A DNA stretch of 64,000 bases from Flavihumibacter fluminis (GCF_021491375.1 NZ_JAKEVY010000001.1:1116001-1180000), one strand, 5' to 3'. Counted from the first letter of the stretch, positions 16,084 to 25,834 are shown. The notes: a model not told the origin generated them from the sequence alone. Numbers and translations are program-made.

Positions 16084-17919
16084 ATGTGTGGAATTGTCGC
16101 TTACATCGGACACAGAGAAGCTTATCCTATTATTTTAAAAGGGCTGAAAAGATTGGAATACAGGGGGTACGACAGTGCGGGGGTGGCTCTTTTGAACAAT
16201 GGAATGAAAGTGTATAAAAAGCAGGGAAAGGTTGCTGACCTGGAAGAGACGCTGATTGGAAAAGACCTGCATTCGAATATCGGAATTGGTCATACCCGAT
16301 GGGCAACACATGGTGAACCCTGCGATCGGAATGCTCACCCTCATACCTCCAAAAATGGCAAGTTATCCATGATCCACAACGGGATCATTGAAAATTATGC
16401 CCAGATCAAAGGAGAACTTATCAAAAAAGGATACAGCTTTCAGAGTGATACGGATACGGAAGTGCTGCTGAAATTCATTGAAGACATCTATGTGAACAAT
16501 GAAGGAACACTCGAAGAAGCAGTACGAATTGCATTGAAACGGGTGGTGGGCGCTTATGTGATTGTATTACTGGATGAAGACAATCCGGATACCCTGATTG
16601 CAGCAAGAAAAGGATCACCACTGGTAATCGGAATCGGCAAAGGAGAACATTTCCTGGCATCGGATGCCTCTCCTATTATTGAATACACCAAAGAAGTGGT
16701 GTATGTAAATGACTATGAAGTGGCGATTATTCGTCCGGATGAACTGATCCTGAAAAACCTGGGTAATGAAAAGATAACCCCCTTCATTACCAAACTGGAT
16801 ATGGAACTGGCAGCCATCGAAAAAGGTGGCTATGATCACTTCATGCTGAAGGAAATTTTTGAACAACCGCATACCATATTTGACTGTTTGCGTGGCCGAC
16901 TGGATGCCAGTGCCGGAACCATCACGATGAGTGGTATACAGCAATATGCAGAGCAACTGATGACCGCCAACCGCATCATCATGATAGCCTGTGGAACCAG
17001 CTGGCATGCGGGACTGGTAGCAGAATACATATTTGAAGAGCTGACCCGGATACCGGTTGAAGTGGAATATGCTTCTGAATTCAGGTATCGTAATCCTGTA
17101 ATTAATAAAGGAGATGTGATCATTGCGATTTCACAGAGTGGTGAAACCGCAGATACCCTGGTAGCCATTGAGAGTGCGAAAGAAAAAGGAGCCATCATAT
17201 TGGGAGTAGTGAATGTGGTAGGATCATCCATCGCCCGTACCTCTCACGGCGGGGCCTATACGCATGCTGGTCCGGAGATTGGAGTAGCCAGCACCAAAGC
17301 CTTTACAGCGCAGTTGGCGGTATTAACCATGATGGCATTGAAGTTAGGTTACATGAAGGGTTGCATCAGTGAAAAACGCTACATGCATTTGCTGAATGAA
17401 TTGAATGATGTACCTGAAAAAGTGGCTACCGCTTTATTGCAGAAAGATGCCATTCATGAAATCGCGCTTAAATACAAAGATGCTTCAGATGCACTCTATC
17501 TGGGTCGCGGTTATAATTTCCCGGTAGCGTTGGAAGGTGCGTTGAAACTGAAAGAGATCTCTTATATCCATGCGGAGGGTTATCCGGCTGCAGAAATGAA
17601 ACATGGTCCCATTGCATTGGTAGATGACAAACTGCCGGTATTCTTTGTGGCAACAAAAGACAGTTTCCATGAGAAAGTGCTGAGCAATATGCAGGAGATC
17701 AAAGCACGTAAAGGAAAGGTGATTGCTGTAGTAAGTGAGGGTGATGATGCAGCCAATCAACTGGCAGATGACCTGATCGTGGTGCCATATGCAGATGAGC
17801 TGATCGCGCCTATTATCAATGTAATTCCCATGCAGCTCCTCGCCTATTATATCGGTGTAGCAAAAGGACTGGATGTTGACAAGCCCCGGAATCTCGCCAA
17901 AAGCGTAACAGTAGAATAA
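16084..17919 (+). CDS. glmS: Glutamine--fructose-6-phosphate aminotransferase (isomerizing)
   Basis: This 611-residue enzyme makes glucosamine-6-phosphate from fructose-6-phosphate and glutamine, the first step towards UDP-GlcNAc. The nucleophile Cys2 follows the initiator Met (MCGIVAYIGHR). The glutaminase domain shows RGYDSAG and GHTRWATHGEP, and the two SIS domains show ACGTSWHAG with ISQSGETADT and LGRGYNFPVALEGALKLKEISY. It ends in the canonical KPRNLAKSVTVE. No glmS ribozyme-like leader is evident, which is expected outside Firmicutes. It is followed by the DUF4954 gene after 9 nt. Confidence 0.98.
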   Translation: MCGIVAYIGHREAYPIILKGLKRLEYRGYDSAGVALLNNGMKVYKKQGKVADLEETLIGKDLHSNIGIGHTRWATHGEPCDRNAHPHTSKNGKLSMIHNGIIENYAQIKGELIKKGYSFQSDTDTEVLLKFIEDIYVNNEGTLEEAVRIALKRVVGAYVIVLLDEDNPDTLIAARKGSPLVIGIGKGEHFLASDASPIIEYTKEVVYVNDYEVAIIRPDELILKNLGNEKITPFITKLDMELAAIEKGGYDHFMLKEIFEQPHTIFDCLRGRLDASAGTITMSGIQQYAEQLMTANRIIMIACGTSWHAGLVAEYIFEELTRIPVEVEYASEFRYRNPVINKGDVIIAISQSGETADTLVAIESAKEKGAIILGVVNVVGSSIARTSHGGAYTHAGPEIGVASTKAFTAQLAVLTMMALKLGYMKGCISEKRYMHLLNELNDVPEKVATALLQKDAIHEIALKYKDASDALYLGRGYNFPVALEGALKLKEISYIHAEGYPAAEMKHGPIALVDDKLPVFFVATKDSFHEKVLSNMQEIKARKGKVIAVVSEGDDAANQLADDLIVVPYADELIAPIINVIPMQLLAYYIGVAKGLDVDKPRNLAKSVTVE

Positions 17920-17928
17920 CTGTCTCTT

Positions 17929-20118
17929 ATGAATTTGATCAAAAAAAATCCCCTTCAATCCCTGGGATATGGATTTGTAGAAAATCAATATCTCAAGGAA
18001 GGGAAGGATGAGTATTTCCATAGAAATCGCCAGAACAACAGTGGCATCAAATACCGGCAGCTGACAGCTTATGAGATCGAGGTATTGGTGCGCAACCGCA
18101 ATCAAAGTGACGACTGGAATAAGTTACTGGTATCTGATGCCTTCAATCCGGAGCTGGTGAAGAACTGTAAGTTTTACGGACTGGTTAGGATTGGTAAACT
18201 TGAGCCTTATTGCCTGGAGTTTAATAACCTCAAGATGGCAGTGGGCTTGTATAACAGCACCATCATCAGTTCTGACTTTGGAGATAATGTGGTAGTGGAT
18301 AATGTAAACTATCTCTCTCATTTCATCATTGGAAATGAAGTGATGCTGGTAAATATCAACGAGCTGGCTACTTCGAGTCACTCTAAATTCGGAAATGGGA
18401 TTTTGAAAGAGGGCGAAGAAGAGAAAGTGAGGATCTGGCTGGAAGTCTGCAATGAAAACGGTGGTCGCAGAATCCTCCCCTTTGATGGCATGTTACCAGG
18501 AGATGCTTATTTATGGAGTCGGAACAGGCAGGATGACCAGTTGCAACAGCGCTTTGTAGAGATGACCAACAATCGTTTCAGCAAAGAAAGAGGTCAGTAT
18601 GGTCAGATTGGTGACAGAACTGTGATTAAGAATTCCAGGATACTGAAAGACGTATACATTGGAAGTGATGCCTATATCAAAGGCGCGAATAAAATCAAAA
18701 ATGTAACTATACATTCCAAACCCGATGCCCGCAGCCAGGTTGGTGAAGGGTGTGAACTCGTGAATGGCATTATTGGAGAAGGCTGCAGGATCTTTTATGG
18801 AGTGAAGGCGGTGCGCTTTATTATGGCAAGTCATTCGCAATTGAAATATGGTGCGCGACTTATTAACTCCTATCTCGGAAACAATGCAACGATCTCCTGT
18901 TGTGAAGTATTGAATTCCCTGATCTTTCCGGCTCATGAACAGCACCACAACAATTCCTTTTTATGTGCTGCACTGGTAATGGGGCAATCCAATATGGCGG
19001 CGGGCGCAACAATAGGATCCAATCATAACTCAAGAGCAGCTGATGGCGAACTCATTGCTGGCAGAGGATTCTGGCCAGGTTTGTGTGTTAGCCTCAAACA
19101 CAATTCACGATTTGCTTCTTTTTCCATATTAGCCAAAGGGGATTATCCTGCTGAATTGGATATCCGGCTACCCTTTTCACTCATCAGCAACGATGTAACA
19201 CAGGACCAGCTGATTGTGATGCCGGCTTACTGGTTTGAATACAATATGTATGCGCTGGCAAGGAACTCCTGGAAATACGTGGCGAGGGATCAGCGCATTG
19301 AAAAACTCCAGCACATCGAATACGATTTTCTGGCACCGGATACAGCAAATGAAATGCTGGAGTCGTTGGATATTTTAACACTTGCAACCGGAAAAGCTTG
19401 GTTTAAGCAGCAGGGAAAAGAAGCAACAGCAAGGCAGTGCCATACAAAAGGAAAGAGGTTATTGGAGGAAGGGGAAATGGCAATACAGGATCTTACCATA
19501 GAATTAGAACTGGCTGAAAACAGTCAACGTCCTGTAGTGATAAAAAAAGCGGCGATGGCCTATCAATGGTTCAGCCGCTTGCTTGATTATTATGCAGCCA
19601 AAGAGATCCTGCTTGCCTTTGAGAGAAATCCATTGAGTACACTGAACCGCATGGTAGCAAAATTGCCCAAAGCAGGAAAGGTTTCCAGGTGGACCAATAT
19701 CGGAGGTCAGTTAGTAGAAGCTGCAACAGAAGAACAATGGTTATCTGCTATCCGGTCGGGCAAATTAAAAAGCTGGGAAGAACTGCATGCCCGCTACCAG
19801 CAGGAAACGGATCAATATGCTGAGCAAAAACTAAAACATGCGCTGGCCATATACAAGCAACGACATGGGGTAGATTTATCAACAAGTTCAGCCCAGGTTC
19901 GTCAGCTACTTGAAAATGCCATCAGTACCCGTCAACTCATGACCGAAAAGATTTTCGAAAGCAGGGCCAAGGATTACCAGAACGAATTCCGAAAGATGGT
20001 ATATGCAAATGACGAGGAAATGGAAACCGTAGTGGGCAAACTGAAAGAAAACAGTTTTATCTCGGATGAGCAGAAAGGATTCCGTCAGTTTAAAAAGAAA
20101 GTGGAAGGTTTGTTATAA
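17929..20118 (+). CDS. DUF4954 family protein with left-handed beta-helix repeats
   Basis: This 729-residue protein is a recognisable member of the Bacteroidota-restricted DUF4954 family. Residues about 100-380 contain hexapeptide-like repeats of the left-handed beta-helix type (ISSDFGDNVVVDNVNYLS, GDRTVIKNSRILKDVYIGS, GCRIFYGV, GARLINSYLGNNATISCCEV, GATIGSNHNSRAADGEL), resembling nucleotide-sugar acyltransferases such as the C-terminal domain of GlmU. The rest is helical, with a Lys/Glu-rich end. It sits 9 nt after glmS, so the two are almost certainly cotranscribed. A role connected with amino sugars is plausible but is inference. Confidence 0.85.
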   Translation: MNLIKKNPLQSLGYGFVENQYLKEGKDEYFHRNRQNNSGIKYRQLTAYEIEVLVRNRNQSDDWNKLLVSDAFNPELVKNCKFYGLVRIGKLEPYCLEFNNLKMAVGLYNSTIISSDFGDNVVVDNVNYLSHFIIGNEVMLVNINELATSSHSKFGNGILKEGEEEKVRIWLEVCNENGGRRILPFDGMLPGDAYLWSRNRQDDQLQQRFVEMTNNRFSKERGQYGQIGDRTVIKNSRILKDVYIGSDAYIKGANKIKNVTIHSKPDARSQVGEGCELVNGIIGEGCRIFYGVKAVRFIMASHSQLKYGARLINSYLGNNATISCCEVLNSLIFPAHEQHHNNSFLCAALVMGQSNMAAGATIGSNHNSRAADGELIAGRGFWPGLCVSLKHNSRFASFSILAKGDYPAELDIRLPFSLISNDVTQDQLIVMPAYWFEYNMYALARNSWKYVARDQRIEKLQHIEYDFLAPDTANEMLESLDILTLATGKAWFKQQGKEATARQCHTKGKRLLEEGEMAIQDLTIELELAENSQRPVVIKKAAMAYQWFSRLLDYYAAKEILLAFERNPLSTLNRMVAKLPKAGKVSRWTNIGGQLVEAATEEQWLSAIRSGKLKSWEELHARYQQETDQYAEQKLKHALAIYKQRHGVDLSTSSAQVRQLLENAISTRQLMTEKIFESRAKDYQNEFRKMVYANDEEMETVVGKLKENSFISDEQKGFRQFKKKVEGLL

Positions 20119-20124
20119 TTCCGC

Positions 20125-22206
20125 TTACCAAATTTGTTTCAGAATAGTACTATTTCCTTTTTGATCCGTAAGGCGAATCAGGAGCCATTGGTTTGATTTG
20201 CGTGGCAAAGGAATCCAATGATTGGCTATTCCCGCTGGTTGATCAATTGGATGGCGCAGCAATAGTTGTCCGGCTGCAGTGTAGACCTCCAGTAAATAAC
20301 GCCCCGCTTCCCTGCTCTCAATTTGAATAGACGAAGCTGTTGCAATCAAACGAAGCTGGTTCTGCAACGGAACTATGTTGCCTGGAAATCTTAGAACCTT
20401 CGAATACTGTTGAGTGCCATTGCCCTCAATCAATTTCACTCTGCACATGGCGCTGGTTTGGCGGATTGGTAAAGTATGGTAATAGACTTTTTGTCCGGGT
20501 ATAGGCTGAAGCGTCGCAATAGCTTTAAACGGTTCACCTTTTTCAGCCAATTCTACTTCCATGGCTGCTGGTTCAATTCCACCAGCCAGTTCCCAGTTAA
20601 CGCTCCAATAACCTGCATTTCTGCTGATCCAGAAGGACTCCACCAGCACAGGTAAAATATTTATACCACCTGTTTTATTGGCCAATGCAAACCTGGAAGC
20701 ACTCAACAGGTTTCGGTCCAGTGCAATAGTTCGGATCCTGCCCTGTTCATAATTTGAACCAGGTGTTAGTCCATCCCTGACAGAGCTCCATTGATTATTA
20801 GTAAAAGCAGCGATACTAAGTGCTGCCGTATCCTGGAGGGTTCCACTATGTGTTCCGGAATAACTAAACTCAAAAACAGGATCGGGAGAATTGAGATCGG
20901 GCACACTGATAATATTCCAAAACTCAAGAGAAGAAATTGTGCTGATACCGGCCGATAGTTGTTGTCCTTCCATGTTGGCATCTTCACGATGATAAGAAAG
21001 ATGCATAGTGCCGGAAAAGTTGGCAACCTGAACCAAGCTAACAACATCTTTATCAATGAGAGGGAAGCTGATAGTATCATTTGCATTAAATCGCTTTTGA
21101 ATAGTGCCTGCGATTCCCGTACCAACAGTTCCAACGGCATGGGTAAATCCGGCTTTTTCACTTAATACCAACTGATGCGCCATCGTACGAATGGGTCCCT
21201 TTTTAAGAGTTAAACCATAAGGCAGGATAAGATCTGACAACAATTGCAAACCAGCAGTATTGTCAATCATCAACAATATACTATCCAGCAGTTGCCCGGA
21301 TGAATAAATTGTTTGTACAGAATTACCTCCAAATAAGAGGCAACCGGTAGACCCGGATAGATTTGTTTCGAGGATACGGGAGTTAAGCTGTTCCAGGTTC
21401 CCCATTAGCTTCAGGCAGGAACTCCTGTTACCTGTTGACATATTTAAGGTGGCATCTTTGAGATGAAGTGTACCATTCACCTGAATGGTATCACTGAAAT
21501 GCAGACTGAAAACAGTTCCGCTGTCCAATACCAGATCACCTCTGATCAGTGAGGAATTGGTACCGGAAGAGGAATAGGTACAAATACCAGCCGGACTCGC
21601 ATCTGAAGACAATTCCAGGCTACCGAAGACTCTGCCACTGATAGACAAAGTAGAAGCAGCATCTGTGTTTTCCATTCGGAACACCCCTTTTTCTGTGCCA
21701 ACAGATCTGCTCAGTTGATTAATCAGGTCAGCATGCCCGGTTCTGCTACGATGGATATATTTTGCGCCATTTTCTACCCGGATGGAATCACTGATCCGAA
21801 TAGAGTAACCACTGTTGCTACCCGAGGCGTTTATAAATTCGGCATTGTTATGTAGTATAAGGGAATAGCCTTCTCTCAAAGTTGTAAATCCTCTTGGCAA
21901 AATTGACCCGCTTGTACTTGTAACCGTATTGGTAACAGGCAGGAGTAACCGAATGAAGGAAGTACCAGCCGGATGAATCTCAAGCGACTGTATAACAACG
22001 CCTGTATCGGGGAGAATCACTTCATAACTGCCTGCAAGAAAGCTGTTATCCAGCAAGATCTGATCCAGAGAATCAGGAACTGTCTCCCCTTCCCAGTTAA
22101 GAGGATTATTCCAATAGGTTGTATTACCATTGCCGGTCCACTTTTTTTGGGCATAACTGCATGGGACCACAAGCAGCCAGACAATACCCCAACACCACCT
22201 TTTCAT
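20125..22206 (-). CDS. Large secreted surface protein, probable T9SS cargo
   Basis: This 693-residue protein has a signal peptide (CWGIVWLLVVPCSYAQ) followed directly by KKWTGNGNTTYWNNPLNWEGETVP, a start typical of Bacteroidota adhesin-like proteins. A long Ser/Thr/Gly/Asn-rich beta-helical region follows (repeated short strands such as GSLELSSDASPAGICTY and VNGTLHLKDATLNMSTG). The last 75 residues resemble a type 9 secretion sorting domain (RYLLEVYTAAGQLLLRH, then LLIRLTDQKGNSTILKQIW), although the terminal residues differ from the commonest form. It is convergent with DUF4954, with a 6-nt gap. Function is unknown; adhesion is possible. Confidence 0.72.
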   Translation of the reverse strand: MKRWCWGIVWLLVVPCSYAQKKWTGNGNTTYWNNPLNWEGETVPDSLDQILLDNSFLAGSYEVILPDTGVVIQSLEIHPAGTSFIRLLLPVTNTVTSTSGSILPRGFTTLREGYSLILHNNAEFINASGSNSGYSIRISDSIRVENGAKYIHRSRTGHADLINQLSRSVGTEKGVFRMENTDAASTLSISGRVFGSLELSSDASPAGICTYSSSGTNSSLIRGDLVLDSGTVFSLHFSDTIQVNGTLHLKDATLNMSTGNRSSCLKLMGNLEQLNSRILETNLSGSTGCLLFGGNSVQTIYSSGQLLDSILLMIDNTAGLQLLSDLILPYGLTLKKGPIRTMAHQLVLSEKAGFTHAVGTVGTGIAGTIQKRFNANDTISFPLIDKDVVSLVQVANFSGTMHLSYHREDANMEGQQLSAGISTISSLEFWNIISVPDLNSPDPVFEFSYSGTHSGTLQDTAALSIAAFTNNQWSSVRDGLTPGSNYEQGRIRTIALDRNLLSASRFALANKTGGINILPVLVESFWISRNAGYWSVNWELAGGIEPAAMEVELAEKGEPFKAIATLQPIPGQKVYYHTLPIRQTSAMCRVKLIEGNGTQQYSKVLRFPGNIVPLQNQLRLIATASSIQIESREAGRYLLEVYTAAGQLLLRHPIDQPAGIANHWIPLPRKSNQWLLIRLTDQKGNSTILKQIW

Positions 22207-22296
22207 AACACACTGTTTGTCCCGACCAAGTTACAGTTACCTGGTGGTACAAAAAGCGCGTTAAAGTGGAATGGGTGAAAAAACGGTGGCAGAATT

Positions 22297-22506
22297 TTAT
22301 TGCGCGGAACTATCAACCGCGGTAGAATCAAGCGCTGCCTGCACGGTAGAATCTATCGCTTTTGCAGCATCTCTTGCTACCCTGGCTGCAGAGTCAGTTG
22401 CCGCTTGTATTGCAGTGCTATCAACAGTTGTTCCGGAAGAATCTGAACCATTGGAACAGGCAACCATACATGCAGTCAATCCAATTACAAGCAATACCGT
22501 TTTCAT
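22297..22506 (-). CDS. Small Ala/Asp/Ser-rich lipoprotein
   Basis: This 69-residue protein has a lipoprotein signal (KTVLLVIGLTACMVAC, lipobox Met-Val-Ala-Cys). The mature part is a low-complexity helix rich in Ala, Asp, Ser and Thr with repeats of the type DSTAxQAATDSAARVARDAA and DSTVQAALDSTAVDSSAQ. I start it at the ATG at 22504-22506; the frame is open further upstream into the end of der, but only this start gives a signal peptide. No function can be assigned. It lies 10 nt downstream of der. Confidence 0.7.
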   Translation of the reverse strand: MKTVLLVIGLTACMVACSNGSDSSGTTVDSTAIQAATDSAARVARDAAKAIDSTVQAALDSTAVDSSAQ

Positions 22507-22516
22507 ACTAAAGGAT

Positions 22517-23830
22517 TTATTTTTTACGGAAGAAAATACGAACCGGCACTCCTTTGAAATCAAAGGTTTCACGCAACTTGTTTTCGAGATAATTGCGATA
22601 CGGCGTTTTTATATCATCCGGATAGTTACAGAAAAACGCAAAAGAGGGCACATGCGTAGGTAACTGGGTTACGTATTTGATACTAACCGGATTACCTCTT
22701 ACAACCGGCGGATGATACGCTGCGATCGCTTTCAGCATTACATCGTTTAGCTGGGAAGTAGGGATTTTTTTCTTTTTATTCTCTACCACTTCCAGTGCAA
22801 TTTCAATTGCCTTGAAGATGCGCAATTTGTCTTTGGCGGAAATAAATAAAACAGGTACATCTGTGAAAGGCGCCAGTCTTTCTTTCAACTGCTTTTCATA
22901 ATCTCTTGCCGTATTGGTTTGCTTTTCAACCAGGTCCCATTTGTTTACGAGGATAACAATCCCCTTTCCTTTTCTTGCAGCCAGGCTGAAGATGCTGAGA
23001 TCCTGGGCAGAAATTCCTTTCTCCGCATCCAGCACCAGCAAACAGACATCGGCTTCATCCATCGCTTTAATAGCACGAATCACGGAATAGAATTCCAGGT
23101 CTTCATGTACTTTTTGTTTTCTGCGAATACCCGCTGTATCGATCAATACAAATTCCTTCTGGAACATATTGTAGTGGGTATGGATGGTATCTCTGGTTGT
23201 TCCGGCGATATCACTCACGATGGTTCTCTCCTGCCCCACCAGCGCATTCAACAAGGAGGATTTACCAACATTGGGCTGTCCGATGATAGCAAACTTTGGA
23301 ATGTCCGCTGTTTCATCATCCGCCAGGCGATCTTCGGGAATTGCTTCCACCACAGCATCCAGGATTTCACCTGTTCCACTACCGCTGATGGCGGATACAA
23401 AAAATATCTTTTCGAAGCCCAGGCTGTAAAATTCAGTAGCCTCAAGCATTCGCTGATTATTATCCACTTTGTTGACAACCAGGTAAACCGGTTTGGTAGT
23501 GCGACGTAACACATCTGCCATTGCTTCATCCAGGTCTGTGATACCGGTGGCGGTATCGGTCATAAAGATGAGGGCATCGGCTTCATCCAGTGCGATCAGC
23601 ACCTGCTTTTTGATCTCCTGTTCAAACACATCATCACTCTTGGGCACAAAACCGCCGGTATCAATGACGTTAAAGGTTTTGCCATTCCACTCTGCAATAC
23701 CATACTGACGATCGCGGGTTACGCCACTCACATCATCTACGATTGCTTTTCGCTGCTCCAGCAGCCTATTGAAGAAAGTACTCTTGCCAACATTCGGCCT
23801 ACCAACTATTGCTACAGTATATCCTGACAT
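22517..23830 (-). CDS. der: Ribosome biogenesis GTPase Der (EngA)
   Basis: This 437-residue GTPase has two tandem G domains, with GRPNVGKST at residues 9-17 and GQPNVGKSS in the second, DTGG/DTAG switch motifs, NKVD and NKWD base-specificity motifs, and a C-terminal KH-like domain. It acts in 50S ribosomal subunit maturation. The start codon is immediately preceded by a GAATTAT-type heptad array rather than a visible ribosome-binding site. Era, another ribosome assembly GTPase, is the next gene upstream on the same strand. Confidence 0.97.
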   Translation of the reverse strand: MSGYTVAIVGRPNVGKSTFFNRLLEQRKAIVDDVSGVTRDRQYGIAEWNGKTFNVIDTGGFVPKSDDVFEQEIKKQVLIALDEADALIFMTDTATGITDLDEAMADVLRRTTKPVYLVVNKVDNNQRMLEATEFYSLGFEKIFFVSAISGSGTGEILDAVVEAIPEDRLADDETADIPKFAIIGQPNVGKSSLLNALVGQERTIVSDIAGTTRDTIHTHYNMFQKEFVLIDTAGIRRKQKVHEDLEFYSVIRAIKAMDEADVCLLVLDAEKGISAQDLSIFSLAARKGKGIVILVNKWDLVEKQTNTARDYEKQLKERLAPFTDVPVLFISAKDKLRIFKAIEIALEVVENKKKKIPTSQLNDVMLKAIAAYHPPVVRGNPVSIKYVTQLPTHVPSFAFFCNYPDDIKTPYRNYLENKLRETFDFKGVPVRIFFRKK

Positions 23831-23832
23831 GG

Positions 23833-23867
23833 GAATTATGAATTATGAATTAGGAAGTATGAATTGG
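23833..23867. repeat. GAATTAT-type heptad repeat
   Basis: Five head-to-tail heptads on the plus strand read GAATTAT, GAATTAT, GAATTAG, GAAGTAT, GAATTGG. The array ends 3 nt before the der start codon (minus strand). It occupies most of the der-proximal half of the era-der gap. Confidence 0.8.
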
Positions 23868-23941
23868 GGACGCTCACATTATAAACACCAAATCCAACTC
23901 CTACTCTATGATTATTTTGTTTTTAATTTTTGTTTTGTCTT

Positions 23942-23976
23942 TCTCACGTCTCACTTCTCACTTCTCACATCTCACT
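23942..23976 (-). repeat. GTGAGAC-type heptad repeat, copy B
   Basis: Five heptads on the plus strand read TCTCACG, TCTCACT, TCTCACT, TCTCACA, TCTCACT. The array begins exactly at the era stop codon, which itself lies in a degenerate sixth unit. Confidence 0.85.
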
Positions 23977-24855
23977 TCACTTATATCCATATTCCCTCAA
24001 ATACAAATCATTATCCCTCCATTTCGGACGCACTTTTACAAACAGCTCCAGAAACACTTTTTGTCCGAGGAACTTTTCAATTTCAACCCGAGCTCTTGTG
24101 CCGAGCTCCCGAATCATTTTACCACGTTCCCCCAGGATGATTCCCTTTTGGGTATCGCGATGAACAATAATATCAGCCATAATTTTCACCAGGGTTGATT
24201 TCTCCTTGAATTCCTGCACCAATACAGCCGCATGGTAGGGTATTTCATCCTGGTATAACTGGTAGATCTGCTCGCGAATCAGTTCCCCCACAAAAAAGCG
24301 GGTAGGCAGATCCGTTAGGTTATCCTCGTCGAAGAAGGGCTCACCTTCCGGCAGGTAACTCAGGATTTTTTCCAGCAGCGCCGGCAAGCCGGTTTTCTTC
24401 AGGGCTGAAATCATCAGTATCTCCCGCACATAAGGTTTGTTCTCAAAAAACTGCTTGGCAACTGTCAGTTTCTCTTCCGGGATACCATCAATTTTATTGA
24501 GTACCAGCAGCGCCGGAACCTTCAATCGCAAGGCAGTGAAAATAGCATCACTTTCCTCCAGGTTGTCAGAAACATCCACCAGCAGAATGGCCAAATCAGC
24601 ATCTTCCAGGGCGCTTTTAACGGCCTGCATCATGCGCTCATGCAACTTGTACTTTGGTTCAATAATACCGGGCGTATCCGAAATGATAATCTGGTAACCG
24701 GGTTCTGTCAGAATGCCCTTGATACGATGGCGGGTGGTTTGCACTTTGTGTGAAACAATAGCCAGTTTTTCACCCAGCAGTGCATTAAGGAGGGTGCTCT
24801 TACCGGCATTAGGCCGACCAAAAATATTTACAAATCCAACTTTCATCTTTAGCAT
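23977..24855 (-). CDS. era: GTPase Era
   Basis: This 292-residue GTPase binds the 3' end of 16S rRNA and helps assemble the 30S subunit. It has GRPNAGKST near residue 14, the DTPG switch (SDTPGIIEP), NKIDG, and a C-terminal KH domain with KGIILGERGKMIRELG. Two closely spaced starts exist: MLKMKVGF (24855) and MKVGF (24846); the shorter fits the family slightly better. The gene ends at the GTGAGAC heptad array, with normal length for Era. Confidence 0.96.
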   Translation of the reverse strand: MLKMKVGFVNIFGRPNAGKSTLLNALLGEKLAIVSHKVQTTRHRIKGILTEPGYQIIISDTPGIIEPKYKLHERMMQAVKSALEDADLAILLVDVSDNLEESDAIFTALRLKVPALLVLNKIDGIPEEKLTVAKQFFENKPYVREILMISALKKTGLPALLEKILSYLPEGEPFFDEDNLTDLPTRFFVGELIREQIYQLYQDEIPYHAAVLVQEFKEKSTLVKIMADIIVHRDTQKGIILGERGKMIRELGTRARVEIEKFLGQKVFLELFVKVRPKWRDNDLYLREYGYK

Positions 24856-24950
24856 TTAAGACAGGAGTTTACGCTAAAGAAGATCAGGGAGGTAATCAAA
24901 TTCCAGCGCGAACATCCGGTCGCATAGAATAAACGAGTATAAAGCTACAA

Positions 24951-24977
24951 TAAAAAACCAGCAAGTCTCCTTGCTGG
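24951..24977 (-). terminator. Terminator downstream of tRNA-fMet
   Basis: On the minus strand a perfect 8-bp stem (CCAGCAAG at 24970-24977 pairing with CTTGCTGG at 24958-24965) with a 4-nt loop is followed by TTTTTTA. It lies just after the tRNA 3' end. Confidence 0.85.
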
Positions 24978-24980
24978 CTT

Positions 24981-25055
<75 letters not shown>

Positions 25056-25110
25056 ATTTGGATTGCAAATGTACAGCGATAACTCTTCCCTTCCAAAAAA
25101 TTCTTTTAAA

Positions 25111-25830
25111 TCATCCATCCTTACGCGAAATGGAGCTTGCTCCACTGCTTTTCATATCCCGGATCAGTCCTTCGCCTTTAATTCTGATATCTGATGCGCC
25201 GCTTGCTTTGGCTGAAATTTCTTTGTTCACAACAACATTGATAGAAGATGCACCACTGGCATCGAGCTCACAATAATCTGTTACCAGGTCCCAGCCTTTT
25301 ACTGAGCTGGCTCCACCTACGCTGGCTGCCAGTTTTCCGATCTTGCCTTTCAGACGGGTATCACTGGCACCTCCCAGGTTCATGGTCAGTTCACGGCATT
25401 CCAGCTCTCCTTTCATATCACTGGCACCTCCCAGTTGAATATTCAGGACATCCTGTTTTAATACCCCCATAATGGAAATATCACAGGCACCATTTGCCTT
25501 TATCATAGTAAGGGTTTTAACAGACACATAGGCTTTCATTTTCTTATCACCTCTCCAGTCGTTCCATCCTTTTCCATCAAACCAGATTTTCAGCACGCCA
25601 TCCTTCACCTCGGTCCGGATCCTGTCATTCACTTTTTTATCAACAGAACTAACCGCTACACCAGTTTCATCTCCCTGGGATATATATATATCAATGGCGC
25701 TGCTTGCATCAATAGCAGTAAAGTTGCCTACAGATCGTTGTTCCGCATTCGCATCATTGATCAAAAATTTCTGAGCCTGACCGGCAACTACACTCATTAC
25801 CAGTCCCATTAATAGCAGGTATTTTTTCAT
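25111..25830 (-). CDS. DUF2807 (head GIN domain) secreted protein
   Basis: This 239-residue protein has a signal peptide (KKYLLLMGLVMSVVAGQAQ) and a DUF2807 domain. The domain starts with RSVGNFTAIDASSAIDIYISQGDETGVAVS and continues as a regular beta-solenoid in which short turns GGASD, GASS and SGAS recur about every 20 residues (GGASDMKG, GGASDTRL, GGASSVKG, SGASSINV, SGASDIRI, SGASSISR). Such proteins are exported, often to the outer membrane or surface; biochemical function is unknown. It lies 4 nt downstream of a paralogue. Confidence 0.88.
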   Translation of the reverse strand: MKKYLLLMGLVMSVVAGQAQKFLINDANAEQRSVGNFTAIDASSAIDIYISQGDETGVAVSSVDKKVNDRIRTEVKDGVLKIWFDGKGWNDWRGDKKMKAYVSVKTLTMIKANGACDISIMGVLKQDVLNIQLGGASDMKGELECRELTMNLGGASDTRLKGKIGKLAASVGGASSVKGWDLVTDYCELDASGASSINVVVNKEISAKASGASDIRIKGEGLIRDMKSSGASSISRKDG

Positions 25831-25834
25831 ATGC

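Noticed and set aside
17485-18105. 206-codon open frame on the minus strand over the end of glmS and start of DUF4954
   Set aside because: It is antisense to two well-supported genes, and its Leu/Ile/Cys/His-rich sequence resembles no family. It is a shadow of coding bias.
22919-23509. 196-codon open frame on the plus strand inside der
   Set aside because: It is fully antisense to der, whose GTPase motifs are unmistakable.
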